Positions 43,684 to 51,780 of a DNA stretch of 64,000 nucleotides are shown here, piece by piece. The DNA comes from Hufsiella ginkgonis (GTDB taxonomy: Bacteria; Bacteroidota; Bacteroidia; Sphingobacteriales; Sphingobacteriaceae). A program made the position numbers and the translations under genes. Each line of letters starts with the position of its first letter. Position 1 is the stretch's first letter. The notes beneath the pieces were generated by a model. That model did no database searches. It had not been told where the DNA came from and saw nothing but the letters and a program-made list of their open reading frames with translations. The stretch spans positions 186,001-250,000 of the forward strand of contig NZ_WVHS01000003.1 of assembly GCF_009834915.1 (NCBI RefSeq), written 5' to 3'.

Positions 43684-45027
43684 CCCGTTATCGTCCAGGG
43701 CAAATACATTCTTCCTGGTTTTCCAGCTTCCCCTGGTGAAGTCGGGGAATTTCATCGTCTTGTTGCCTTTCTTCAGCGATTCCGTGGATAACGGCATAAT
43801 CACGCTCATGGTTACCGAATCGTAAACGTCGATCGGGGTTTGCTTTTTCTGCTTAACCGCTTCGATAAACCCGTTGAAAACAAACCAGTCCATGCCGCCA
43901 TGGCCTGCCCCGAGCGCTTCTTTTTCGTATTTTTTCCACAGGGGATGATCATATTTGTCGAACCATTCCTGTGCAGGATCCCAAACGTCGTTTTTCTTCG
44001 ACTTCTTTTCAATGTAAACGGATTTATTCACATCCATCCAGATCCCCTGCGTGCCCTGCACACGGAAGCCGAGCGAGTAGGGACGCGGGAGATGCGTATC
44101 ATGACTAAGCATGACTGTTTCCCCGTTTGCGCAATTGATCAGCGTGTTCGTTACATCTCCGTTCCTGTATTTTATTTTTGCGTTGGGATGGCCGGGTGAT
44201 TGTTCTTCTACATATTGCGCCAGTCCCCGTGCTTTTGAGCTGAATGAGACCAGGTTGGTGAAGCTGTTCCCTTTGTTAATATCGAGGTATTGGATCAAAG
44301 GTCCCGCGCCATGGGTGGGGTAAATATCGCCATCCACATCGATGTTGAACTGTGTGCGCCATTGGGCCTCGCTTAAGGCATTTGGGCCGTATTCTACGCC
44401 GCCGCCATAATATTGTTTGCCATTGTTAAAAAGCACCTGCCTGAGGTTATGCTGGTAGCCGCCCTCTGCGTGCACGAGTTCGCCAAACAGGCCCTGGCGG
44501 ACCATGTTCAGTGCCGCCATCACATCACGGCGGTAGCAAACATTTTCGAGGGTCATATAAGGCACGCCTGTTTTTTCATAGGTTTTCACCAGGTTCCAGT
44601 GCTCATCAACGGTTAAACCGGCAATTACTTCACATCCCACGTATTTGCCGGCGTGCATGGCGTCGACGGACTGCTGGTAATGAAACTGCCAGGGGGTGGC
44701 AATAATCACGGCGTCGATATCCGGCCGGTCGAGCAGCTTTTTGTAAGCGTCGGTACTCCCGGTATATTCTGCGGGAGCCGGTTTACCTTTCTTTTTGAAT
44801 ATTTCACGGCAAAGCTTAAGCGAGCTCTCCTGGGTATCGCACACGGCTACGATCTCTGTATCATCGCGAAGTATACCTTCATTTACGTGATCGAGACCGC
44901 GGGCGCCGACCCCGATATAGCCGAGTCGTACCTTGTTAGCGGCGCCTGCGAGCAGGCTTCCGGTTGGGAGGATCGAAAACGCCGCAGAAGCAAGCGCCGT
45001 GTTTTTTACGAATTCTCTTCTTTCCAT
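43678..45027 (-). CDS. GH109-like Gfo/Idh/MocA-family protein (NAD-dependent glycosidase/oxidoreductase)
   Basis: 449 residues. It starts with a signal-like segment with RR (MERREFVKNTALASAAF), consistent with Tat export. The Rossmann motif is LGYIGVGARGLDHV. The GH109-type sequence blocks TPWQFHYQQSVDAMHAGKYV, EGGYQHNLR and MDVNKSVYIEKK are present. GH109 enzymes remove alpha-N-acetylgalactosamine through an NAD redox mechanism. The substrate is not proved. It faces a hexosamine-kinase-like gene. Confidence 0.87.
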   Translation of the reverse strand: MERREFVKNTALASAAFSILPTGSLLAGAANKVRLGYIGVGARGLDHVNEGILRDDTEIVAVCDTQESSLKLCREIFKKKGKPAPAEYTGSTDAYKKLLDRPDIDAVIIATPWQFHYQQSVDAMHAGKYVGCEVIAGLTVDEHWNLVKTYEKTGVPYMTLENVCYRRDVMAALNMVRQGLFGELVHAEGGYQHNLRQVLFNNGKQYYGGGVEYGPNALSEAQWRTQFNIDVDGDIYPTHGAGPLIQYLDINKGNSFTNLVSFSSKARGLAQYVEEQSPGHPNAKIKYRNGDVTNTLINCANGETVMLSHDTHLPRPYSLGFRVQGTQGIWMDVNKSVYIEKKSKKNDVWDPAQEWFDKYDHPLWKKYEKEALGAGHGGMDWFVFNGFIEAVKQKKQTPIDVYDSVTMSVIMPLSTESLKKGNKTMKFPDFTRGSWKTRKNVFALDDNGL

Positions 45028-45033
45028 ATTGTA

Positions 45034-45894
45034 ATGATCGTTGTGCTTATGCCGGCCGGTTTTAGGCTTGTTATTCGCGCTAAATCTAATAAATATTTGA
45101 CCAGGGACGACTTGTTCGGGCTATTTCATAGATTTGGACCAGTGATTACGCTCTTCTCCTTTACGCTTACTTATACTGACATAGCCGTTATCCTGCTGGT
45201 CGCCCTGCTTACCGGGATGTCTAAAACCGGCGTACATGGTGCGGGAATGATCACGGCGCCCTTAATGGCCTCCGTTTTTGGCGGGCAACAATCCAGCGGG
45301 ATCGTGTTGCCGCTGCTCATCTTCGCAGATATTTTCGGTATTGCATACTATCACCGGCATGCGGCATGGCAATACCTGCGCATACTTTTTCCATGGGCGG
45401 CACTTGGCGTGGCGCTCGGTACGTTTGTGGGCGCCCGGATAGACGACCAGTTGTTTAAGATGATCATGGCGGTGACCATCATTTCGAGTATCTCCATTAT
45501 GACCTGGCTTGAACGGGTGAAACGTGAGAAAATACCCGATAACCGGTTGTTTGCCGGTGGAATGGGGCTCGCCGGCGGATTTACCTCCATGGTAGGCAAC
45601 CTGGCCGGATCGGTGATGGCCGTTTATTTGCTGTCGATGCGTTTACCAAAGAACGTTTACATTGGTACCACCGCCTGGTTTTTTGCTTTTATTAACCTGT
45701 TTAAGGTCCCTTTTCACGTTTTCGCCTGGCACACCATCCGTTGGAACACCGTAATGCTCGATTTGCTCACCATCCCCGTGATCCTGCTGGGCGCCTGGTT
45801 GGGGATCGTCATCGTAAAAAGCTTGTCGGAAAAGGTTTATCGCTGGTTTATTATCGGCATGACGGTAGTGGCTGCCGTGATGATGCTTACCTGA
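45034..45894 (+). CDS. TauE/SafE-family sulfite/anion exporter
   Basis: A membrane protein of about 250-286 residues with seven or eight hydrophobic helices. The start is uncertain. ATG 45034 is the first ATG that clears the divergent gene; a GTG at 45142 begins at the conserved region. Family segments are LTGMSKTGVHGAGM, GGFTSMVGNLAGSVMAVYL and the YIGTTAWFFAFINLFK block. Members export sulfite or sulfoacetate-like anions, but substrates are unproved. Its stop overlaps the convergent cytochrome c gene. Confidence 0.85.
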   Translation: MIVVLMPAGFRLVIRAKSNKYLTRDDLFGLFHRFGPVITLFSFTLTYTDIAVILLVALLTGMSKTGVHGAGMITAPLMASVFGGQQSSGIVLPLLIFADIFGIAYYHRHAAWQYLRILFPWAALGVALGTFVGARIDDQLFKMIMAVTIISSISIMTWLERVKREKIPDNRLFAGGMGLAGGFTSMVGNLAGSVMAVYLLSMRLPKNVYIGTTAWFFAFINLFKVPFHVFAWHTIRWNTVMLDLLTIPVILLGAWLGIVIVKSLSEKVYRWFIIGMTVVAAVMMLT

Positions 45895-46309
45895 CGCCGA
45901 CACAGGCGCCCACACGCTTAGTTTCGTAGATGCCTTGCTTGTTGCCAAACGAATTAGTTACATAAGTAAGCACCGCCGCAATATCAATATCGGCTAATTT
46001 ATTATTACCTGGCATCTCGCCATCGAACGGTTTGCCGCCTACAATCATTTTACCTTTCACGCCGTCCCTCACTAAGCATGGCAGTGAACCGCTCCGTTCT
46101 TTCATGAAAACGGTATCTGTTAAAGGGGGGATCAGCGCGCCCAGGCCGGAACCGTCGGCATTGTGACAGTTCTGGCAATGCTGCTCATACAACTGCTTGC
46201 CATTGGCATAATACCAGGCGTAATTCAGCTGTGAGCTATCCTGGCAGGAAGAGTACACCGCGGTCATTGAAACCGCTGCAAATAGTGTAATTACAAGGTT
46301 GCGCTTCAC
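45887..46309 (-). CDS. Small c-type cytochrome lipoprotein
   Basis: 140 residues with a lipobox (VYSSC, acylation at Cys22) and a single haem site C45-x-x-C48-H49 (HCQNCHNADG). A later FDGEMPGNNKL segment carries the probable axial Met. The short, single-haem fold suits electron transfer at the outer face of the inner membrane. It starts 4 bases before the end of the SCO gene and follows it on the same transcript. Confidence 0.93.
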   Translation of the reverse strand: MKRNLVITLFAAVSMTAVYSSCQDSSQLNYAWYYANGKQLYEQHCQNCHNADGSGLGALIPPLTDTVFMKERSGSLPCLVRDGVKGKMIVGGKPFDGEMPGNNKLADIDIAAVLTYVTNSFGNKQGIYETKRVGACVGVR

Positions 46310-46950
46310 TTCCCGTCTTCCTCGTTAAGCAGCACGCCCATGTCTTCGATCAATTGTGCCACCTGTTTGGTATCAGTACCGTCGTATGCCCCGCGAAGAC
46401 GTTTTTGCTTGTCTACGAGCACAAACCAGCCCTGGTGAATAAACCCGCCGGGTGCGGACGCTTCTTTGCCAACGGCGACGAGGTAGCTTTTTTCGGCGAT
46501 GGTATATACGGAATCGTGGGAGCCATGCACAAATTCCCATTGGTCGCCCGTTATACCGAGCTTTGTAGCATAGGTTTTTAATACCGACGGCTGGTCGTGG
46601 ATCGCATCAATGGTATGGGAAAGAAGCTTTACCGAGGCATTTCCTTTATATTTTTCGTACACCTTAAGCATGTTGCGGTGCATAACCGGGCAAATGCTGG
46701 GGCATCGTGTAAAAAAGAAATCGGCTACGTAAATCTTCCCGTTAAAGGCCTGTTCGGTAACCCTCACACTGTCCTGGTTAAGAAAGCTGAAAGCGGGAAC
46801 GGCCTGGTAAATGGTATCGATCACTGTTTTCCCATCTACCACCTTTTCTACCGGCTCGCGGTTGCCCAGTATGGGAAGCTTCCTTTCTTGTTTCGTGCAT
46901 GACACGGTAATTATTAACAGGAGCAAATATAAAACGGATCTTTGTGCCAT
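46306..46950 (-). CDS. SCO1/SenC-family copper chaperone-like protein
   Basis: 214 residues with a lipoprotein signal (LLLIITVSC). The thioredoxin-like domain carries CPSIC (FFTRCPSICPVMH) and a later histidine in GGFIHQGW, the copper ligands of SCO proteins. SCO proteins insert copper into cytochrome c oxidase or maintain thiols. The pair SCO-cytochrome c suggests a role in respiratory oxidase assembly or copper-linked electron transfer. A promoter match lies 17-47 bases upstream. Confidence 0.94.
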   Translation of the reverse strand: MAQRSVLYLLLLIITVSCTKQERKLPILGNREPVEKVVDGKTVIDTIYQAVPAFSFLNQDSVRVTEQAFNGKIYVADFFFTRCPSICPVMHRNMLKVYEKYKGNASVKLLSHTIDAIHDQPSVLKTYATKLGITGDQWEFVHGSHDSVYTIAEKSYLVAVGKEASAPGGFIHQGWFVLVDKQKRLRGAYDGTDTKQVAQLIEDMGVLLNEEDGK

Positions 46951-46966
46951 ATGGGAAGGATAATGG

Positions 46967-46997
46967 CAAAGATAAATCGAATCTGATGGGAACCAAT
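46967..46997 (-). promoter_or_regulatory. Promoter for the SCO-cytochrome unit
   Basis: The minus strand shows a full -7 box TATCTTTG (46967-46974) and an ATTG at 46994-46997, one base short of TTTG, 19 bases upstream. Transcription would start about 11 bases before the ATG at 46950. The site overlaps the start of the divergent methyltransferase gene, so the two genes could interfere with each other. Confidence 0.5.
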
Positions 46998-47639
46998 GAA
47001 CGGATTAATAATTATGATACGCCGGCCTGGTTTTACGACCCCTTATCCGCCCTTGTTTTTTGGGGAGCGCAAAGGCGGGCGCAAAATGCGTTTATTCACC
47101 TGGTCCCGCCAGGCTCGAAGGTGTTGATCGCCGGGGGAGGCACGGGGAAAATATTGGAGGAACTGGTCAGGATTCACCCCGGAACGCTGTCCGTCACCTA
47201 TGTGGAAAAGTCGGGGAAAATGCTCAGCAAGGCCAGGAAACGGGACCATGGAGATCACCAGGTGCAGTTCGTACACGCCGGCATCGAAGATTTTGCCCCA
47301 ACGGAACCATTCGACTGCCTCTTTACGGCGTTCCTGTTCGATAATTTTACAGGCGGCAATGCGCGGGCGATCTTCTCCCACCTCGATGGGATGCTTAACC
47401 AAGGCGGATGCTGGCTCTATACCGATTTCCGGATCAATCGGGCTTCACCTGTTTTCCACAAATTGTTACTGAAAATGATGTATGTGCTTTTCAGGTGGTT
47501 ATGCCGGGTAGAAGCGACCTGGTTGCCGGATATGAACTTCCTTTTTAGCGAAGCAGGTTACCGGCAACAGGGAGAAAAGAAGTTCTATGGCGCGTTTATC
47601 GTCGCCCGCCTGCTGGTGAAGCCCGCAGGAAAAAATTAA
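46986..47639 (+). CDS. Class I SAM-dependent methyltransferase
   Basis: 217 residues from ATG 46986 (MGTNERINNYDTP); the frame continues upstream to 46944 but that part overlaps the SCO start. Motif I is VLIAGGGTGKILEEL, followed by an acidic loop (TYVEKSGKML) and the FDCLFTAFLFDNF segment. The UbiE/COQ5-like look suggests a quinone or small-molecule substrate, which would fit the menaquinone genes nearby, but this is inference. It converges with the transsulfuration gene, ending 1 base before it. Confidence 0.87.
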   Translation: MGTNERINNYDTPAWFYDPLSALVFWGAQRRAQNAFIHLVPPGSKVLIAGGGTGKILEELVRIHPGTLSVTYVEKSGKMLSKARKRDHGDHQVQFVHAGIEDFAPTEPFDCLFTAFLFDNFTGGNARAIFSHLDGMLNQGGCWLYTDFRINRASPVFHKLLLKMMYVLFRWLCRVEATWLPDMNFLFSEAGYRQQGEKKFYGAFIVARLLVKPAGKN

Positions 47640-48758
47640 CTACGCGTCCAGCGCCTGTGCAAGATCAGCGATCAGGTCTTCGATGTTTTCCAGCCCTACA
47701 GAGACCCGTAATAAATTATGCGGCGTTTTGGTGGCCGGTCCTTCTACCGAGAAGCGATGTTCAATGAGGCTTTCAACACCTCCTAAACTGGTAGCCTGCA
47801 GGAAAACCTTTACCGAGTTTGCCACTTTATGAGCGGCTTCCGCATCTCCCTTCACCAGGAAAGAAAGCATGCCGCCAAATCCGCACATTTGCGATGCGGC
47901 TACCTCATGCAAGGCGTGGCCGGCAAGCCCGGGGTAATAAACCTGTTCAACTTTGGGATGCCTCAGCAGGTAAGCCGCCAGTTTCGAAGCGTTCTCATAG
48001 TGCCCGCGCATCCGGTAGGGAAGCGTTTTAATGCCTCTTACTGTCATATAACAATCAAACGGTGACGGTACGGCGCCCGATAGTTCCTGCACCGTGCGGA
48101 TCTTCGCCCATTGGTCGTTCTTTTCTTTCGTAACCAGGATACCGCCGAGCACGTCGCTATGTCCGCCGAGGTACTTCGTGCCGGAGTGCATCACCAGGTC
48201 GGCGCCCAACGCCAACGGCCGCTGGAAAACAGGGGTGGCGAACGTGTTATCTACACCAACCAGGCAACTGTGTTCGCGGGCAATGTCTGCGATCGCCCGG
48301 ATATCGGTGATCTTGAGCAATGGATTAGAAGGCGTTTCGATCCAGATGAGTTTTGTTTCGGGACGAATCGCTTTCCGCACGTTTGCCGGGTCGGAAAGGT
48401 CGAGAAAATCTACCGCCAGGATTCCCCGGTACACCTCCAGCAGCAATTTTTTTAATCCATGGTACATGTCGTCGGGTGCGATCACATGCGCCCCGCTGCC
48501 AAGCGACTGGAAAACTGCGCCGCCCGCTGCGTTGCCCGATGAAAATGCAAGGGCATCATCGCCGCCTTCCAGCTGTGTAAGCACCCGCTCGAGTGATGCC
48601 CGGTTCGGATTTGAGGCACGGGTATATACGTGGCCGCCGGGGTAACTGCCGTCTTCACCACGTTCAAAAGTCGTGGAAAGGGTGATGGGCTGGATGACGG
48701 CACGTGTGGCGGCGTCGACCTGGTTGCCGGAGTGGATAGCGATGGTTTCAAGTTTCAT
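47640..48758 (-). CDS. Transsulfuration-family PLP enzyme (cystathionine gamma-synthase/lyase type)
   Basis: 372 residues. The active-site lysine is in SGTKYLGGHSDVLGG. Other family features are YTRASNPNRASLE, ETPSNPLLKITD, VDNTFATPVFQRPL and the SLGGVESLIEH segment. Such enzymes make cystathionine or split cystathionine, homocysteine or methionine. The exact reaction cannot be told from sequence alone. No met operon genes adjoin it. Confidence 0.93.
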   Translation of the reverse strand: MKLETIAIHSGNQVDAATRAVIQPITLSTTFERGEDGSYPGGHVYTRASNPNRASLERVLTQLEGGDDALAFSSGNAAGGAVFQSLGSGAHVIAPDDMYHGLKKLLLEVYRGILAVDFLDLSDPANVRKAIRPETKLIWIETPSNPLLKITDIRAIADIAREHSCLVGVDNTFATPVFQRPLALGADLVMHSGTKYLGGHSDVLGGILVTKEKNDQWAKIRTVQELSGAVPSPFDCYMTVRGIKTLPYRMRGHYENASKLAAYLLRHPKVEQVYYPGLAGHALHEVAASQMCGFGGMLSFLVKGDAEAAHKVANSVKVFLQATSLGGVESLIEHRFSVEGPATKTPHNLLRVSVGLENIEDLIADLAQALDA

Positions 48759-48802
48759 ATCACGAAGTACTAAGTGTTCAAAAGTAAGATTTAACGAAAT
48801 GC

Positions 48803-49099
48803 TTGGAAGAGGAAAATAAATTTATCCGGTTTGTAGCATTCATTTTACCCCGGCGTACTGGTAGTAGCTGGACCGAAACCGGCAGCGATATCGGCTCACA
48901 CAAGGAGGGTCATGAAGCGCTTACGCCCGACCAGGTGTATCGCAAGGCGAAAAAGCGGTGGATGAAAATGAGCGTCGAAGAAAACGAGATCTGTTTCGAA
49001 GCAAAAAATGATGGAATGATCTCTGCTGCGGGTACTTTCCCGGGAATTGCACGGACGATCGCTTCACCGGCATCTCACCGGCTATATAAAAGCTGGTAA
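48803..49099 (+). CDS. Small hypothetical ORF (uncertain)
   Basis: 98 codons between the transsulfuration gene and mqnE. Codon use is similar to that of neighbours in the central part (EALTPDQVYRKAKKRWMKMS), but the start and end look less protein-like. No family is recognised. It could be a real short gene or a chance frame in a 460-base spacer. It has no obvious promoter or ribosome-binding site. Confidence 0.4.
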   Translation: MEEENKFIRFVAFILPRRTGSSWTETGSDIGSHKEGHEALTPDQVYRKAKKRWMKMSVEENEICFEAKNDGMISAAGTFPGIARTIASPASHRLYKSW

Positions 49100-49218
49100 G
49101 CCTTAACCACCGGAACGATATCCGGTTTCCGGGTCCCAAAGCGGCGGATATCTTACAACCGGATGATCGTTGAGTCCCCATATTATCGTACTTTTGTGCA
49201 GCAATCAGGAAAATATAG

Positions 49219-50412
49219 ATGGACGCTGTACCTAGCCTCACCGTTTTGCTTGATGACCCAACCCTTCCGGGCGAACTAAGATCGATAGCCGCAAAAGTTC
49301 AGGATCACCAGCGTATTACTTTCGACGAAGGAGTTTACCTCTACAAACACGCCAGCCCCGGGTACCTCGGCGTGCTGGCCAACCACATCCGCGAAGCCCG
49401 GCATGGGCACAATACCTATTTTAACCGCAACTTTCACATCGAGCCCACCAATCTTTGCGTGTATGATTGTAAGTTCTGTTCGTATTCCAGGCTGATCAAA
49501 CAGCGGCAGGAGGGATGGGAATACACCATGGAAGAGATGCTGGACATCGTACGGAAATATGACGACCAGCCCGTTACCGAAGTGCATATTGTGGGTGGCG
49601 TACTGCCGCAGTACGACGTGCAGTTTTATTCGGAACTGTTTACCCGTATCCATGAGCACCGCCCCGGGCTGCACGTGAAGGCCCTTACGCCGGTGGAATA
49701 CCATTACATCTTTAAAAAAGCGAAGATCGATTACGCCACCGGGATGAAGCTGATGAAGGAAGCCGGGCTCGATTCTATCCCAGGCGGAGGCGCAGAGATC
49801 TTCGATCCGGAGATACGCGACCAGATCGCTAAAGATAAATGTACGGCAGACCAGTGGCTGGCCATCCACGAGGAGTGGCATAAGCTGGGCATGCGCTCTA
49901 ACGCGACGATGTTATATGGTCATATAGAAGCCTATCATCACCGCGTAGATCATATGGAGCGGCTGCGGCAGCTCCAGGACCGTACGCATGGCTTCCAGAC
50001 GTTTATCCCCCTCAAGTTCAGGAACCAGGATAACCAGATGTCGCATATCCCGGAAGTTTCGGTGGTGGAAGATCTGCGTAACTACGCGATCGCTCGTATT
50101 TACCTCGATAATTTCGACCATATTAAGGCTTATTGGGCCATGATCAGCCGTTCTACCGCACAGCTTTCGCTGAACTTCGGTGTAGACGACATTGATGGTA
50201 CGCTCGATGATACCACGAAGATCTATTCCATGGCCGGCGCCGAAGAGCAGCACCCCGGTATGAGCACGCGCGAATTGGTGGAGCTCATTAAACAAGTGGG
50301 ACGCCGGCCGGTGGAACGGGATACGCTTTACAATGTGGTAACCGACTTTGCAGACTTTACCTTTCCAGACGCAGAACAACCAAAGTTTTATAAATTGCCC
50401 GTCTTAAACTAA
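49219..50412 (+). CDS. mqnE: Aminofutalosine synthase (MqnE, radical SAM)
   Basis: 397 residues. The radical-SAM cluster is C80-x3-C84-x2-C87 (NLCVYDCKFCSYS). It also has HIVGGVLPQYDV, the GMKLMKEAGLDSIPGGGAE block and QTFIPLKFRNQDN. MqnE joins the enolpyruvyl benzoate made by MqnA to SAM-derived adenosine in the futalosine route to menaquinone. It fits MqnE better than its paralogue MqnC because of the KALTPVEY and IPLKFRNQ blocks. A histidine phosphatase gene starts 3 bases later and mqnA follows. Confidence 0.93.
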   Translation: MDAVPSLTVLLDDPTLPGELRSIAAKVQDHQRITFDEGVYLYKHASPGYLGVLANHIREARHGHNTYFNRNFHIEPTNLCVYDCKFCSYSRLIKQRQEGWEYTMEEMLDIVRKYDDQPVTEVHIVGGVLPQYDVQFYSELFTRIHEHRPGLHVKALTPVEYHYIFKKAKIDYATGMKLMKEAGLDSIPGGGAEIFDPEIRDQIAKDKCTADQWLAIHEEWHKLGMRSNATMLYGHIEAYHHRVDHMERLRQLQDRTHGFQTFIPLKFRNQDNQMSHIPEVSVVEDLRNYAIARIYLDNFDHIKAYWAMISRSTAQLSLNFGVDDIDGTLDDTTKIYSMAGAEEQHPGMSTRELVELIKQVGRRPVERDTLYNVVTDFADFTFPDAEQPKFYKLPVLN

Positions 50413-50415
50413 CAG

Positions 50416-51045
50416 GTGGCAGACAAAATGATATACCTTATCCGTCATGGTGAAACGGACCTGAATAAACGCGGCATTGTACAGGGCCGCGGAATGAATA
50501 CCGACCTTAATGAAACCGGTCGTGAGCAGGCCGCCGCCTTTTACAGGGCCTACCGTTACGTTCCTTTTGATAAGATCTATACTTCGAGCCTCAAGCGTAC
50601 CCACCAAACTGTACAGCGGTTTATCGACGATGGTATCCCCTGGGTACAGTATCCGGGCCTCGATGAGCTTGCCTGGGGCGTTTTCGAAGGGCAGGAAAGT
50701 ACCGAAAGCACACGGGATGCCTTCCATGGCATCCTGCAAAGCTGGAGTAAAGGCGATCTTCACATTAAGTTCGACCAGGGCGAAAGCCCGCTGGAAGTAA
50801 AAGAGCGCCAGCTTGAAGTACTCGAAAAGATCATCGAAACCGATGACGATCAAACCATTCTCATTTGTATGCACGGCCGGGCCATGCGCCTGTTCCTTTG
50901 CCTCCTGCTCGACCTGCCCCTGTACAAAATGGATACCTTTCCGCACCAGAACACCACCCTTTACCGGCTCGAATACCAGGACGGAAGGTTCACCATCATT
51001 GATTTTAACAATACGGACCACCTCAAGTACGTGCTCCCCAGCTAA
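50416..51045 (+). CDS. Histidine phosphatase family protein between mqnE and mqnA
   Basis: 209 residues from GTG 50416 (ATG at 50428 possible). The catalytic LIRHGETDLN motif has the phosphorylated His11. The second histidine is in ICMHGRAMRL, and the RTHQT segment matches phosphoglycerate mutase-like phosphatases. The family acts on a wide range of phosphate esters. Its place 3 bases after mqnE and 6 bases before mqnA suggests one transcript. No phosphatase step is known in the futalosine route, so the link is unexplained. Confidence 0.93.
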   Translation: MADKMIYLIRHGETDLNKRGIVQGRGMNTDLNETGREQAAAFYRAYRYVPFDKIYTSSLKRTHQTVQRFIDDGIPWVQYPGLDELAWGVFEGQESTESTRDAFHGILQSWSKGDLHIKFDQGESPLEVKERQLEVLEKIIETDDDQTILICMHGRAMRLFLCLLLDLPLYKMDTFPHQNTTLYRLEYQDGRFTIIDFNNTDHLKYVLPS

Positions 51046-51051
51046 CAACTA

Positions 51052-51777
51052 GTGAACAAGATCAGGATCTCAGCAGTTTCCTATACCAACACCCGGCCCT
51101 TTGTTTATGGCCTTATGCACTCAGAAATACCGCAAAAAACGGAGCTCACGCTCGATGTGCCTGCGGAATGCGCCCGCAAATTGATCCGGGATGAGGCGGA
51201 TATCGGGCTCGTTCCCGTGGCGGCGCTGCTGCATATCCCGGGTTATCAGATCGTTGCGGACTATTGCATCGGGGCGGAAGGGCCGGTGAACTCCGTATTT
51301 CTCTTCAGTCATAAACCCGTTAGCGAGGTGCGTACGGTTTGTGCCGACAGCCAGTCGCGTACCTCTAACAACCTTGCCAAAGTGCTGCTAAAACACCATT
51401 GGAAAGTAACCCCGGAGTTTGTTACCGACCAGGACCAGGACGCGGACGCATTCGTGTTAATAGGTGACCGTACTTTCGGCAAAAAAGACCAATACCCCTT
51501 TGCATACGATCTCGCGGAAGAATGGATCAGCTTTACCGGTCTGCCCTTCGTATTCGCCGTTTGGGCTTCCAATAAGCCCATCCCGCAAGAGTTTTCCGAT
51601 GAACTGAACGCTGCGCTCGCTTATGGCCTCGATCACCGCAGGGAAGTGCTGGCCGAACTGCAGCCCCGCAATGATTTCGACCTCACCGACTACCTGATGA
51701 ACAGGATCAGTTTTGGGCTTGATGAAAGGAAAAGGGAAGCGTTGGAGTTGTTTTTAAAGTACGTAGCTAACGGCTGA
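51052..51777 (+). CDS. mqnA: Chorismate dehydratase (MqnA)
   Basis: 241 residues starting with GTG at 51052. It is a periplasmic-binding-protein-like fold with the ISAVSYTNTRPFVYGL start, ADIGLVPVAALLHIPG, and the SQSRTSNNLAKVLL segment. It removes water from chorismate to give 3-enolpyruvylbenzoate, the first step of the futalosine menaquinone route. mqnE is two genes upstream; mqnB, mqnC and mqnD must lie elsewhere. Confidence 0.93.
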   Translation: MNKIRISAVSYTNTRPFVYGLMHSEIPQKTELTLDVPAECARKLIRDEADIGLVPVAALLHIPGYQIVADYCIGAEGPVNSVFLFSHKPVSEVRTVCADSQSRTSNNLAKVLLKHHWKVTPEFVTDQDQDADAFVLIGDRTFGKKDQYPFAYDLAEEWISFTGLPFVFAVWASNKPIPQEFSDELNAALAYGLDHRREVLAELQPRNDFDLTDYLMNRISFGLDERKREALELFLKYVANG

Positions 51778-51780
51778 CGG

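Noticed and set aside
44653-45033. N-terminal extension of the TauE/SafE frame
   Set aside because: It overlaps the GH109-like gene on the other strand, and has no family similarity; the exporter's start is placed after it.
48803-49099. The 98-codon ORF as a firmly real gene
   Set aside because: Only codon use supports it; it is kept as a low-confidence feature and not used for any finding.
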